From Mortierella sp. BCC40632 (Eukaryota; Mortierellomycota; Mortierellomycetes; Mortierellales; Mortierellaceae), in contig WAEK01000005.1 of assembly GCA_011634665.1 (NCBI GenBank), forward strand, positions 1,869,001 through 1,933,000: 64,000 bases of DNA, written 5' to 3'. The notes under the pieces were generated by a model, which was given only the letters and a program-made list of their open reading frames with translations, searched no databases and was not told where the DNA came from. This document shows positions 36,590 to 49,011 of the stretch, one piece after another (position 1 is the stretch's first letter; each line of letters starts with the position of its first letter). The position numbers and the translations under genes were made by a program.

Positions 36590-38231
36590 ATGTCCTTTCG
36601 AAGTTACTGCACCATTCACAACCACTCAAGTCCACGCTATTCTGACTATGGTAGCGTCGGATCCCATCCTCAGGGGCTCAGGGGTGAAAAGCAGCATGCG
36701 TCCCATCCTTTGACAACTCCAAGTTGCCCACAAATGCAAGAACAGAGGAGTAATGAGGGGAGAGGAATGCTTGGGACCTGCCTCCTATCTATATTGTCTA
36801 GAAACATTCTCTTTGCCTCTCTTGGCTCACCTAACAATCTTATTCTCTTTGTTTATCTCAGGGATAGCAACAGATCGGCTGCGAGCAAAGGTCCCCATTC
36901 TTGGCCCTGTTCTAGGTCTACTTGCTCTCCTCTTGATCCCATTCTACTTGTTCCGGTCGTCAGATTTCTCGACTATCCGCTCCAAGGATCGGATTCATAT
37001 CCTCAAAGATCGCCTCCTGGAGCAAGTCTCTTTAGACGACGATGAAGTGCGGTGTCTCTACAATGCTCTTGAATATGAAGGACCACCCGAATTCAACTTT
37101 GCTGGCATCAAGGACCTCGAATTCATGATGGGGCCTGGAAACTATGACGCTAATATCTATGTCTACACTGCTGCAGACGTAAAGGAACCAACACTAGAAG
37201 TTCGGGGCATTGTTAGTCCCTACTTTGACGATAGCGACACCACCACCTCCACCACCGTCTTATCTGGAACAAGGAGGAAATCGACGCCCAAGCGTGTCTC
37301 CCATGCTGGACAGGAGAATGTTGTACACCAGGGGGTTCATTTCGAGACCAACCAAACTGGGAACCATATGAACTTCTTTGTATGGTACGAGCACCACATC
37401 CTTCAAGACGAATGGGCACAGTCCTACCCATCCTGTGCTTTCCTTTCCTTCGACCTCGTTCTCCCTCCTACAGGGACCTTACAGAGACTTTTAATCCATG
37501 GAAGCAAAGTTAAGATCCATACCCGCGACCTAGAGGGCATCCACTTTGAAGCCATATCTTTAAGCGCAAACGTTGGCGAGGTTCATGTCACGGACGCAAT
37601 TCATACCGACCTTCTTGTTGCTAAGGTAGAAAAAAAGGGAGACGTGACCCTTGAGTCAGTTGGGGTTGCAACCTTAGGAGCAGCGCTAGACATTACTGCA
37701 ACTACAGACAGGGGCGATGTCTTGGTGAATGTGCTCAATAGCCCTATTAGCCTGTCGAAAGAAAAAAATTCAGCAAGTAGTAAGGTCATGGCTTCGTCGC
37801 GCACTGGATCGGTCCAAGTCAACGTACATGTCAAGCCATCCAACACAACCCCTACAGGAGAGCAAGGTACTCGAGCGAGCCCTGGTAGCCTCTGGGTCAT
37901 GGCCCAGTCCGGGTCGGGACCTGTCCAGACAAAGATCTCACTTTTAGACGAAGATCAAATCCTCCAACTCCAAGGCGAGTCCAGGACCGGGAAGGTCACT
38001 TCGATCATTTCCGATGAATATTCGGGACGGTTCAACATTGAAGCGCCTGAAGGCAAGGCCATGATCGAGACAGCATCCAAGTTAGGGTCACGCAGCCGGA
38101 TCATCTATGTGGAGGACTCGTTAACGACCAAGTCGGGGACAAAATCTGGTCCAGATGGACAAAAGATTCACGGGGGTCAAGTTGAACTGCGTTCACATTT
38201 GGGTGGCTCCGTTTTCTTGGGCTTTGTTTGA
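36590..38231 (+). CDS. Array copy 1: type II membrane protein with beta-rich ectodomain
   Basis: Exons 36590-36749 and 36862-38231, 509 residues. The start follows a GA-rich leader. Residues 1-53 are a Ser/His-rich cytoplasmic tail; about 64-84 form the anchor (VPILGPVLGLLALLLIPFY); the rest is the outer domain. The family signature at the ectodomain start is EYEGPPEFNFAGIKDLEFMM, followed by GPGNYDANIYVY. Later blocks are FFVWYEHHILQDEW, VHVTDAIHTDLLVAKVEKKG and YSGRFNIEAPEG. The exon 1 donor is GTAATG; it is chosen because it keeps the phase-1 junction of the family. An alternative GTAGCG donor further upstream would shorten the tail. The function is unknown. Confidence 0.8.
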
Positions 38232-38925
38232 GCAGGCGCAAAAAAGGGAGAGCTGGAACGTCTGGGGTATGTGTAAGAGAGCGACCAAGCAAGCAAGCAA
38301 GAGAGAAGTACAGCGAGGGAAAGTGTTGGGGGAGGGGGAGAAAGAAAGAAGAGCTACAACAACGCAATACGAAGCAAAAGAAAAGAAAAAAAGAAAGAAA
38401 AGAAAAAAGCAATACGATCAGGACCAAGTTTCTATCGGCATTTTTTATCCGTAGCTTAAAGGTCGCTCAGTTGTGGGAGGAGAGGCGGAGCGGTTTGCAG
38501 GAGCGAGGCAGATGGTCATGCGCTCATGTTCGTCGAACTCTTGGGTGGCTGGTAATGCCTGGGCACTTTAAGAATAAAGGCTTGAAATTGTTGCATGGGT
38601 CACAGTGATGTCTGCGCGTTCGCACACATTCATTCGAAGAAGAAAAAGGAATAAAAGACGACCTTTGTCCTCAGACGCCATTCTCTCTTACTTCCCATTT
38701 TTTGCTTGCTTTCCACAACACCGCCTTTCAACTCTCCTGTTTCTCAGTCCTACAACCCATCTTTTCCTTTTACCAAAAGACACACTTCATTCCTTTTTTT
38801 TTTTTTTTTTCTTCCTCAGTATCTCCAGTTTTCCTCAACTCTTGTCCACTAGGGACACACACTCAAAAAGAGAAAAAAAGAAGGAAGGGGAGAACGAGAA
38901 AGAGGGAATTTTCGCTCCAATCACA
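38232..38925. other. Intergenic region between array copies 1 and 2
   Basis: 694 bp. It is A/G-rich just after the first stop codon and T/C-rich before the next start, with a run of 18 T near 38797-38814. No coding region seen. Confidence 0.55.
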
Positions 38926-40559
38926 ATGGAACCTTTTCACACCCAACCGCCCGCCGAAAAAGAGCAGGACCTTGCGCTGAACCTGAGCCTGGTTGAAAAG
39001 AACCAGAGAGAGGACTCTCGAGGTCCTCGAGCCCATGGTCGAGAACAGAGTAAGTGGACAAACACAACTCCCTCCAGGCCTTACTCCTCGCTCCACTTCG
39101 AATATTTCCCTCCTCACCACCTGGCCTTCCACTTCTTGAAAGAAGAGCCACTTGTGTAACTTGCATGTTTTAGGGAACAAGGCTAATTTTTGTCAAATGA
39201 AAAAGCGACTCACGTATGCATGTCTTCTCTCTTCATCCACCAGACAAGACGTTTCGCAAGCTCAGAGTCGTGGGCCGGCTCCTCGGCCTGTTCTTCTTGA
39301 GTTGGGCTGTCTACCAGGGCCTGTATGGCTTCTTTTGCTCCAGCCGCAACCAGCTCTCTATCCTCCGGCCCCATCGCCCAGAGAACATGAGCCCCCTCAA
39401 GCCCAGTCCACTCATCTCGATTCCATCAGACAAGTGTCTGGAAGATACCACAGAGCTTGAGTATCAATACAAACTTTTTGTCAACGCCCAGAATCTTCGT
39501 CTCCATCTCGGCGAAGGCAATTTTAAAACCAAGTTCACGGTCAAATTCGAATGGATCGGTAAGCCCTACATCATGATTGCTGGTTGGGCCACTCCTACCG
39601 ATGAGGATGAGGACCGCATTCGTGTTCGTAAAGGCCGCCGTAGTACCGATGCGGATATGACTACGCAAACGCTTCAAGGACCTGGTTACGAAGACAAGTT
39701 CGAGGACCATGGTGTCAACATCAAGGTCAAAGAGAAGGGCGACCAATGGGAAAGCTCCATCTGGTACAAGGGCAGCTCTGATGGCGAGTCCTGTGCTTCA
39801 CTCGAGATTGAATTTGTCTTCCCTGCACTATATATCTTTAACCATATCCACCTCACGGGAGGAGTGGTTGATGTCCAGGTTGAAAAAATGGGCATTCTCG
39901 AGTTAGGATCGATTCTTGTTGACATTGTCAAGGGTGATTTCCGGGTACTCAATGGACTTTATACAGACGACTTCAATGTTCGAGTTCAGGATGGTTCAAT
40001 TCGTGTCAAGGATCTTGCCGCTTCAAGGAGAGGTCTACCCATCCAAGTCTCGGCTACCTCCGAATCCGGAAAAGTAGCAATGAGTGTGGAGACGACCATG
40101 GTCCCACGGGACGAGAGTTTTCAGCGCATCAGTGCCATCAGCACTTATGGCGATGTTGAGCTCAAAATTATACCAGACCTAGAAAGTGGAGACAAAGATA
40201 AGGGTCTTGTGCCTGGACAGCTTGAGGTGATCGCCAAATCGACCAAAGGGAAAGTCTCCAGCAAGGTTAGATTGCTGAAAGAACCCCAAGAACTCAACCT
40301 CAAGGCGGAATCAAAGTCTGGTGATGTGGATGTTGCTGTATCGAGGGAGTTCTCAGGCAAGTTTGATCTTTCAACAGACGAAAATGGAAGGACCTTGATT
40401 AGTACCCCAAGGTCAGACTCGGATAGTAAAATCGAATTTGACAAACAAACTCGATATGTCAAAAAGGGTACCAAGCTTTCACCATCTGTGGGGGGCCCTG
40501 CTTCTGGCAGGATCAAGTTGACGTCTCACTCTGGAGACGTCTCCCTTCAGTTTAATTAG
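38926..40559 (+). CDS. Array copy 2: type II membrane protein
   Basis: Exons 38926-39049 and 39244-40559, 479 residues. The tail is 41 residues, acidic and polar. The junction restores NKTFRKLRVVGR, a basic patch directly before the anchor LLGLFFLSWAVYQGLYGFF (about 52-72). The ectodomain has the family spine: an early strand block (YKLFVNAQNLRLHLGEGN), WESSIWYKG with a Cys-containing strand, FNHIHLTGGVVDVQVEKMG, and a closing block SGDVDVAVSREFSGKFDLS. It ends with SHSGDVSLQFN, like the SVSLLFFR end of copy 3. Divergent from copies 4-8. No catalytic motif is visible; adhesion or binding is only a guess. Confidence 0.85.
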
Positions 40560-41028
40560 AGAGGCAGTTTCCTCAGTCTGTGCTGATATGGCCAATGAAT
40601 TCTTTCCTCTCGGCGAAATTTAGCACAGAGAGAGGACTTGTCCTCCCTTTCCAGTCAGCGACGAGACTTGAATAAATGTGGTTACGCCATCCATCCCACA
40701 ATGCATTAAGAAGGACCTCTCTGCTCATCTTTCATGCAGCCAATTCGAAATACAAATTCACCTCTCTTTTTCCCAGCTCTCTGGTCCCGCTGGAAAAGGG
40801 GCCATGCCAAGGCAGACGTGAGAAAAGGTCTGTGTAACAATTTTTATGTGCCTTGGCATTGGGACAGTGCCACCCATGCCACCTATAAAAGGCACCCTCT
40901 GCAACTTTTTTTTTCTTTTTTTTTTTTTGCCATCGTAGCTTTCTGTTTCCACCCCAGAACTTTCTCTGCTCTCCCTTACCCTTCTCAAGATCCAGCTGTA
41001 GCTCACGTCAGCCTCCTCATCTTCTGCC
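40560..41028. other. Intergenic region between array copies 2 and 3
   Basis: 469 bp. A TATA-like CTATAAAAGGC lies at about 40882-40892, 137 bp before the next start, followed by a T-rich stretch. A CACAATGCAT sequence near 40698 is similar to one upstream of copy 6 near 48731. No coding region seen. Confidence 0.55.
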
Positions 41029-42569
41029 ATGACCTGCGACAGTCATTCGCACAACTCTGACTTCCCACCCGTGTGCTGTGTCCACAAGGACGGAGCCAAG
41101 GGTGATGTCCTCGGCCACCACTATCACCAAGAGCAGGAAGATAGTCTCCCAGAGTATCAGATCAACTTCAACGACGAAACCAAGCGAGGTCTTGGCCCCG
41201 TGCCTACTTATCAGACCAATGCCAAGAGTAAGTGATTTATTTAAGCCCTCTGAATTTACCTTTCTTTTCTAACCCAGCCAGACCCTAACCCAATGCCCAC
41301 CAATTCCCTCTCCTTCTAGCCAAAGCAGCTTGCAGAGCCAAGGCGAAGCGGTTCCTCCTCGCTGCGATCGCCATTAGCGGTTTCATTTATCTCGCATATA
41401 CTCATGTGTTTGCCTTTTTCAAGAAGAACAACTCCATCCTGCCCATGATGGATCCTAAAGATGACGATTGCTATATCCGCACCATTGACTACGATGGCCC
41501 CTCTAAGTTTGACATTGATGCCCAAAATGTAGAGCTCTTCCTTGGCCCTGGCAACTATAAAGCTACGGTGAACGTCTTTGCTGACTCTAATATCGAGAAA
41601 GCCGAGATCCGACTCCGAGGCACTGTTAGCCCTGACCTCAGTCTTGCACAAAAGAAAAAGATCCAAAAGTCCAAAGCGGGTGTCGATATCGAGCATCAGT
41701 ATGTAAACATCAAGATCAATCAGGACAAAGATGACCTGGATGCTTCTATCTGGTACCAAGATCATGAGACCGAGGATGAGTGGGGTCATCTATACAAGGC
41801 CTGTGCCGAATTCGAAATCGATGTGGTTATTCCCGAGGGTGTTCGATTCGGCAAGCTCTCAATTGATGGTAATGTCGTCATTATTAAGACCCATGATCTC
41901 AGCACAGTCGGCTTTGAGGAGCTTTACTTGGGAGCCAAGGTCGGTTCCGTTCACACCAAGGAGCTCATCCGTACCGACTCGCTCGATATTGAGATCCTGA
42001 CTGGCAAGATCACTGTCGAGGCCGTCAAGTCTTCTACCTTGGGCAAACCCCTGGATGTCTCTGCAACCACTAAGACGGGCTATGTTCTTGTCAAGGCATT
42101 GACCAACAATATCGATGAGCGCTCGGAGCATCATTCTATCAAGACCGAGACCACAACAGGAGGTATCCAACTTGTCGTGGAACCCGACAATCAGGAGGAT
42201 GACTTTGCTAGGTCACTCTCTTACCCCGGAAACGTTCTGGTCAATGCAAAGACCGTGACGGGCAGCATCAAGGCCACAATCGACCTCTCAGATGAGGACC
42301 AGCATTTGGAGCTGAATGGCCAGACCAAGACTGGAAGTATCTATGGCCGTGTCTCAGACGTCTACTCGGGTCATTTCGATCTCAAGACCAGAACTGGCAC
42401 CATCCATCTGAGCCAGAATCCTTCGTCATCTAGCAAAATTGAGTACAAGGTTGACCAGAAGAAGGTCAAGGAGGGAACCAAGACCACGAAGGATGGTGAG
42501 AAGGTTTCTCAGGGTAACGTTCAATTGAACACTGGATCTGGATCCGTCTCCCTTCTTTTCTTCCGCTAA
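41029..42569 (+). CDS. Array copy 3: type II membrane protein
   Basis: Exons 41029-41227 and 41320-42569, 482 residues. The 66-residue tail contains His and Cys clusters (CDSHSHNSDFPPVCCVHKDG). A basic stretch (CRAKAKR) precedes the anchor FLLAAIAISGFIYLAYTHVF (about 78-97). The ectodomain opens IRTIDYDGPSKFDIDAQNVE and LFLGPGNYKATVNVF, very like copy 1. It contains DASIWYQDHETEDEWGHLY and repeated Gly-Thr-Ile strand patterns such as TVTGSIKATIDL and TKTGSIYGRVSDVYSGHFDL. These short, regular repeats suggest a stacked beta fold. Codon use is strongly biased to C-ending codons (GTC, ACC, AAG), suggesting good expression. The tail's His/Cys content is unlike other copies. Confidence 0.87.
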
Positions 42570-43268
42570 TAGTAGGAGATAAATAAAGCGTGTATTGAAT
42601 TTTGTGGTTTTACTTTTGACCCAAGGTGCCCTGTTCTAGAGATTTCTTTTGTGGGTGAACAAAAGCTTATGCATGCAGAGGAAAGCTTGGGCCACTTTTT
42701 TTTTTTCTTTTGCCCCTGCAGGTAGGAATCCAATAAGCAACTCTGTTCAGGTCAGTTGCGACAAAAAGGCGCCATACTTGATGCAATGCTTTCGGGCCTT
42801 TTTTTTTTCTGGACACAAAGGGAATGCTCTCTGCCAATCTCGCCTTTCTCACCCATAATAACGCAGGCACAGAGGAGACGCATGAATGCAAATCTCAAAA
42901 CCACATTATTATGCGGGACCTGTCAGTCCATTGACCTTATTTCTTTTCCTCAGATCTACTTTCTACGCGCTCTTCAATTCCACCCACGCCACCTAGTCCG
43001 CATTTCGCTCCCTTTCTTCCGTACCCTGAAAGTGCCTTACCACAAATGCGATGCGGTAAATAGTTTTTTCACACAGACAACATGGGAGTGAGAGGAAGGA
43101 AGAGGGGAATGCCAGTAAAGTTAGTTCGCCCATCATTTAAAAGTCAAGAACTCGCTACTTCTTGCAATCTTTAGCTTGAATTCTTGGTCTTCGCCTCCTA
43201 TCATCACGCTCTTCTTCAACCAGTCATTGAGATCTCAATTGCTGAACTGAAATTGACAGTCGACCAAA
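42570..43268 (+). promoter_or_regulatory. Upstream region of array copy 4 with shared block and TATA-like box
   Basis: Holds the conserved block CATGAATGCA (42881-42890) followed by AATCTCAAAACCACAT. A TTCACAC motif near 43066 and the TATA-like TTTAAAAG (43136-43143) lie about 200 and 130 bp before the start. The same ordered elements recur before copies 5-8. No coding region seen. Confidence 0.6.
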
Positions 43269-44825
43269 ATGTCAGAACTCCGCATCAACATTCCTGCTGA
43301 AAACAAGCAGAGTACAACTCCACTCGGAGCTCTGATTAGCCAGAGTTATCACAATGAAGGTCCGTTCATTTCAAAGGCAATGCTATCGTCATCAACAACT
43401 ATGAGATTGTTGTGAATCTCCGTTGAGGGATCGAAAGAAGAACCTGGTATCCCTCGCTTCTAATCCATCTAAGATTCACCCTCACTCATAATCACACTCA
43501 ATTGGTTTCGTACGTCATTTCGGTTAGCTTTGCGGAAGAAGAAGACACTTCAGCGCAAGAAGATTGCGTTGGGTCTCTTGACCTTGATCCTTCTTGGTCT
43601 CACCTACTTTGGATTCTTTTTCCCCACGACCCGTGATTACCTTGACAAGCTCCTTCACTGGACCCCGCCCTCAGAGCAAGACTTCAAGTCGTACATCACT
43701 GCCAAGAAGGCAATGTTATCGCACACTAGCAAGGAGGTTGATTGGAATGGACCTTCTGTCTTCAAGACCAGAGCACAGAACTTCAATCTCTTTGTTGGCG
43801 GTGGTCGGCTGTCAGGAACTGTAGAAGCCAAACAAGAACCCATCAGTCAAGTGGAGTTGCGAATTAAGGGCTCAATCTTTTACGAAGGCGGCACGGTCGA
43901 ATTAGCCAATATCCCGATTAGCGAAAGTCAGCTTGCTGAAGATGAGGATATCATTCATCAAGGAGTTCGCATCGTGATCAAGAAGTCCATTACCGATTTC
44001 ACAGCCATGATCCGCCTTGAGGATTCTGATGATAGCTCTGACAACGGTAGAGCAATCAATGCTATCCTCGAGTTTACCATTGTGTTTCCTAAACATTACG
44101 ACTCTTACAAGAAATTGAGCATCATAACCAAGCCTATCAGTGGTGAAAATATCGATATTCTCCTTTTAGAAGAGTTGAATATTGAGTTCTCCACCTTGGA
44201 TCTGCAGGCTGTCGGCGGGTCGATCCTGATTCCCAATCAGATCATTGTTGAGAGGCTCAGTACCTACTCGCTCAGGTCAACGCGAGTCGCAAAGGTCAAG
44301 AATGTACCTGGACAAGCTATTTTCATCTCTGCAAACACAGTCCACGACCAACTCAAGCTCAGTCTAGTGACTACCCCTGTGCACGAGGAGGAAGCCAAAC
44401 TCCACAAATTGTTCCTGGGCTCCAAGGATGGCAGTGTCTTTGTTTCGGTCCAGCCTCAATCAAAAACCACCCCTGGAACCAAATATGGACCTATTGATCT
44501 CAATGCCAAAACGACGTCTGGTTCCATCCGCGCCGCAGCTATACTAGCAGACGAGTCTCAGGTACTCTCGATTAACGCTGAATCCCTCACTGGAAATATC
44601 CGCAACATAATTACGGATAACTACTCAGGTACAATTGAACTTGAGTCCAAGACCGAGGATGTAGAGCTCTATGCCAACAGGGTTTCCAAGAGTACGATTG
44701 AGTACAAAGTCAAATCTTCTAGTAAGATCACAGCCAGCAAGACTTTCTCCTCGAGCCCTAAAGTAGGTGATGGAAGCCTCTTCTTAAATAGCAAGGATGG
44801 TAAAGTCACGGTCAACTTTCAATAG
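43269..44825 (+). CDS. Array copy 4: type II membrane protein
   Basis: Exons 43269-43359 and 43528-44825, 462 residues. The 30-residue tail contains TPLGALISQSYHNE, nearly invariant in copies 4-7. Exon 2 opens ALRKKKTLQRKKIALGLL, a strongly basic stop-transfer patch, then the anchor LTLILLGLTYFGFFF (about 46-64). The outer domain starts with VDWNGPSVFKTRAQNFNLFV, the same position as the EYEGPPEF block of copy 1. It continues with HQGVRIVIKKSITDFTAMI and FTIVFPKHYDSYKKLSI, and closes with repeated strand units (TTSGSIRAAAILADESQ, LTGNIRNIITDNYSGTIELE). The end is KDGKVTVNFQ. The Lys/Arg patch on the N-terminal side predicts Nin-Cout topology. The function is not known. Confidence 0.9.
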
Positions 44826-45741
44826 TCTTGACTAGGGGCGTAATAATTCCTCAAACGCGCACACTTCCTACTGCTTGATCAAGACAGCCTACCTACTCTA
44901 GCAAAATTGATCTTAAAAAATGGAGGGAGGGGAGGTCGCTGTATCTAGTAAACTATTATTGAACCCGAAGAGCAACCAGATTATAAGTCGCCTTCCAGCA
45001 CCAGATACTCTTGTGAGCTTATCCCAGTCTCATGAAATGGTGCTCATTTTCATTCAGAGATGACACTAGGAGCATTCTTTGAGCAAGGATGAGGGTGCTC
45101 CAACTCATACTTCCTAGCCCAGAATAAAGTTCGATTTCAGCCTTCATTGGGTCAACTAAAACTGGCGCCATTCTCGGGCGTTTTCTTCTCTTACTCTTGG
45201 CCCATTCGAGATGCGCACGGTATCTTTCCTCTTCACCAACCACATCCACTCCATGGACAATGGACCGCCCCTTTTGTTCAGCATACCCGCCTTTGTGGAT
45301 CGCATGAATGCATTTCTCGAAACCACATCTTCGTCCCGATTCATGCAGGACCTATCAATCTGTTGTCGTCCGTTCTTTTCCCAAGGCTGTATTGGGCCCT
45401 TTAGTCGCACTTACATCATCTAGCCAACACTTCACCCTGCGAGGAAAAATATGCAACGCCCAGGGGTAAACAGAGAAAGATTAGGATGTTTTGGTGGCTC
45501 TTTCACACGGGCGATGTGGTGGAGAGCGTGGGATCTCGAGGAAGAAAGGGGTAGCAGAAGTGGCTCATCAATCGTATAAGTCGAGAGCTCTTTCCCAATT
45601 GCAACTTAGCACCTCTGATTGCTTTGTCTTTGTTGGTTTCCTTTGGCTATCTCTTCCCTTCTATCTCACAACAACTCTTCCCTCTTCCCCAGCCAGTCAT
45701 CGAGATATCAGTCACAGCACTGAAACTAGCAGTCGACCAAA
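44826..45741 (+). promoter_or_regulatory. Copy 4 downstream and copy 5 upstream region
   Basis: The first part is the copy 4 3' flank, including CCAGCACCAGATACTC near 44996, recurring after copy 6. Then come CCATGGACAATGGACC near 45252, the shared block CATGAATGCA (45303-45312), TTCACACGGGCGATGTGGTGG near 45504 and TATAAG (45575-45580, 162 bp before the start). No coding region seen. Confidence 0.6.
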
Positions 45742-47339
45742 ATGTCGGAGCACCACATTGACTTCCCCGCCGACATCAAGCAGAACTCCACTCCACTTGG
45801 AGCTTTGATTAGCCAGAGTTACCGCAATGAAGGTTCGTTTATCACAACGGCAATTCTATCATAATCATCACCACTACCACCACCAACAGCAACGCAGAAG
45901 AGAGTGACTTGAACCTCTCCTAAACGGTTGAGAGAAGAGTCTGGCATCTCTCTCACATCTAATCCATCCAAGACTCGCCCTCCCCTCCACCCGCACTCGC
46001 ACTCGCACTCACACTCAATTGGTTTCGTCCTTCATTTCGGATAGCTTTGCGGAAGAAGAAGACACTTCAGCGCAAGAAGATTGCGTTGGGTCTCTTGACC
46101 TTGATCCTTCTTGGTCTCACCTACTTTGGATTCTTTTTCCCCACGACTCGTGAATACCTTGACAAGCTCCTCCACAGAACGCCAAGCCCCGAACGAGACA
46201 TCCAATCGTACCTCGATGCCAAGAGGGCAAAATTGTCCTATACTGGCAAAGAAGCCGATTGGGATGGCCCATCTGCCTTCAAGACCAGAGCACAGAACTT
46301 CAATCTCTTTGTCGGTGGCGGTCGATTGTCTGGGATTGTTACTGCCAAGCAAGAGCCTATTAGTCAAGTCGAATTGCGTATCGACGGTGTAATTTTTTAT
46401 GAAGACAGTTCAGTTAAGGAGGCCAAGATCCCAATTAGCGAAGAGCAGTTCACCGGAGATGAGGAGATCATTCATCAAGGAGTTCGCATCGTGATCAAGA
46501 AGTCCATTACCGATTTCACAGCCATGATCCGCCTTGAGGATTCTGATGATAGCTCTGGTACTAGTAGACCAATCAGCGCCATCTTTGAGTTTACCATTGT
46601 GTTCCCTGAACATTACGACTCTTACAAGAAATTGAGCGTCATAACCAAACCTATCCGCAACGAGGTTTTTGATATTCTCTTTTCCGAGAAATTGAACATT
46701 GAGTTCACTACCTTCGATTTGCAGGCAAACGGTGGATCGATTCATATCTTGAAACAGATCACTGCTGAGAAGTTCAGCACCTACTCGCTCAAGACCACCA
46801 ACGTCGCTGAAGTCAAGAACGCACCTGGACAGCCTATTTCCCTCTCTGCAAACACTGTCATTGAACAGCTCAAGCTGAATCTTGTGACTTCTCCTGTGCA
46901 CGAAGAGGAAACCAAGCTCCACAGTTTGTTCGTGGGCTCCAGGAGCGGTAATGTCTTTTTAAAGCTCAATTCACAGTCGAAGACTGCCCCCAAAACCAAG
47001 AATGGAGCCATTGACCTCAACACCAATACGCTATCCGGCACAATCAGTACCAACATTAAACTCGCAGACGAGACTCAGCCGCTTTTGATCAACTCCCAAT
47101 CCGTCTCCGGAAATATCCGTACCTTCATCTCGGATTACTATTCGGGTGCAATTGACCTCGAGTCCGAGACCGGTGTTGAGCTCTATGCCAAGAAGGATTC
47201 CGAGAGTACGATCGAATACGAGGTCAAGTCTTCTAATAAGGTCACAGCCAGGAAGTCCTTCTCCTCGAGCCCTAAAGTGGGAGATGGTGACATCTTCTTT
47301 AATACCAAGAAGGGTAAAGTCCTGCTCTACTTTCAATAG
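45742..47339 (+). CDS. Array copy 5: type II membrane protein
   Basis: Exons 45742-45832 and 46045-47339, 461 residues. The tail is MSEHHIDFPADIKQNSTPLG then ALISQSYRNE. The basic patch and anchor are identical to copy 4, and the first 100 bases of exon 2 are almost identical at nucleotide level. Identity is also near-complete at HQGVRIVIKKSITDFTAMI and EDSDDSS. Between these, and in the C-terminal third, the sequences differ widely (GGSIHILKQITAEKFSTYSL versus GGSILIPNQIIVERLSTYSL). This mosaic suggests gene conversion on top of divergence. A conserved TTTGATTGAAG lies in the 3' flank at 47390-47400. Confidence 0.9.
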
Positions 47340-47517
47340 AGTCTTGACTAGAGGTGTAAAAATGACCCAAGCGCCCAAACTTCCTACTCTTTGATTGAAG
47401 GCCAACTTCAACAGTTCTTGTGGAGCGCACTAAAAATAAAATAAAATAAAAAAAAGAATAGTTTTTGCTTCTGGTGAAGGAGGACGAAACTCTAGGTTTG
47501 TTTTTTTTTTTTTTTTT
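47340..47517 (+). other. 3' flank of copy 5 ending in a poly-T junction
   Basis: Matches other copies' 3' flanks (TTTGATTGAAG, then CTTCTGGTGAAGGAGGACGA, like the sequence after copy 7 near 53030). It stops at a run of about 17 T directly before the truncated copy. Confidence 0.55.
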
Positions 47518-48120
47518 GGACAAATTGAACATTGAGTTCCCATCCTTGGATTTGCAAGCAATCAGTGGATTGATCGACGTCTCCTATCAAATCGTCAGAG
47601 ACTTAGTACTGACTCGCTCAAGTTGACTAAGATATCTGAAGTCGGGAATATGCCTAGACAAACTTTTCCACCTCGGCAAACATTGTCAAAGACAAACTTG
47701 GGCTCAACCTGTAAAACTGTCCTATGAAGGAGGAAGAGGAAGAGGAAACAAGACTCCACATCCCCGTTCCTGGGCTCAACATATGGCGATGTCTATTTAA
47801 TAGAATCCCAGAACCGGAACTAGATGAGTACACAGGTCGATCTCAATACTCGATATGATATCTGGTTCCACCTGTGCTTTGGTTTCCCTCAGAAAAATGA
47901 GTCTCAGGTGCTTTAGATTAATGCCAGATCCGAGGAAATCTCGACACTATCATCTCAGACAACCACTCGAGTAAAAATTGACCCCAAGTCGTCCAAGACT
48001 CAGGATGCGACACTCTCAGTAAAAGGAGGATTCCAAGCGAACGATTGAAAAAAATCAAGTTTAGTCTTCTGATAAGATTATGGCCAGCAAGACTTTTTTT
48101 CTCCCGAGCTCTGAAGTAAA
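47518..48120 (+). pseudogene. 5'-truncated relic of an array copy
   Basis: Begins mid-ectodomain, directly after a poly-T run, with sequence matching the LNIEFSTLDLQAIGGLIDIS region of copy 7. It can be followed through repeated frame changes to a SSDKIMASKTFF-like block and a GAGCTCTGAAGTA sequence, where the coding homology breaks off before the usual last 15 codons. The following bases (to about 48215) match the 3' flank of copy 7, including the GCTGCTGTGAAGTTCGCCTT stretch. There is no tail exon, no anchor and no open frame of useful length. It is therefore a DNA-level duplicate that has lost its 5' half. The closest intact relative appears to be copy 7. Confidence 0.8.
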
Positions 48121-49011
48121 CATTGTCCAAGCACACACTGCCCACTCTTTTATTTAATCTAGCTCCACCAGCTGCTGTGAAGTTCGCCTTAAAAAAAAAG
48201 AGGGAGGACTGGCTGGCTCCATTGAGGTCAACAGCCAGTTTGCAGATGAGTTTGAATTTAACTTTTTTGCCTTTACTACACCCAACTAGCCCTCTACAAT
48301 TGGTGATATGATCGTGAAGACTGTCTTTGAGTTCAGCGTTTGGAGTTCCTTCTCTGTTTCATTCAGAAAACGGTAAAAGTCCTAATAGAGATGGTACTTG
48401 GGACTCTGTAGAACAATGAAATCTTTGAGAAAGGAAGAGGGCACTTCAGCTCACATATCTCGTAGCCAAGAGTCGTATTGTTTCTTTTGACCCTCTTTCG
48501 TAAACCGAAAACAAAGAAAGTTCTCTCTGCCAATCTTGACGATATTCCTCTTTTTTTTTGGGGGGGGGGAAGGGGAGGGGATGCATGAATGCAGATCTCA
48601 GAACCACATCCTCATCCTAAGCATATGCAGGACAAGCATCTGTTGTTGCCTCTTATTTTCTCGGGTCTGATGTGTTCTTCAGTTACCTAATCTGCAGTCC
48701 TCCGCCCTCTGCCGCCCCTCATGTGTGCCTCACAATGCATCGAGGGAAAGGCACGATATCGCAAGCGATTCTTTCACACAGGCAATGTGAGTAGGGCATG
48801 TGAGCTGAGAGAGTGAAAGGGGCGGAGATGTGGAGATAGCTCGCTGGTCGTATAAAGTCGAGAATTTTTTCCGATTTGTGGTTGCAACTTTGTCACCAGC
48901 TGGTTTCTTAAAAGCATCTCGATCCTCAGTACTTCACACGGAACGACCCCTCCTCAGCCCTTCTAGTGATTTAGATCTTATTATCTGAATTGAAAGTAGC
49001 AGTCAACCAAC
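48121..49011 (+). promoter_or_regulatory. Relic 3' flank and copy 6 upstream region
   Basis: After the relic's 3' flank comes AATCTTTGAGAAAGGAAG (about 48420), also found after relic 2 near 59505. The shared upstream block CATGAATGCA is at 48584-48593, TTCTTTCACACAGGCAATGTG near 48770, and TATAAAG at 48851-48857, 155 bp before the start. A run of 8-9 T followed by 9-10 G sits near 48552. No coding region seen. Confidence 0.6.
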
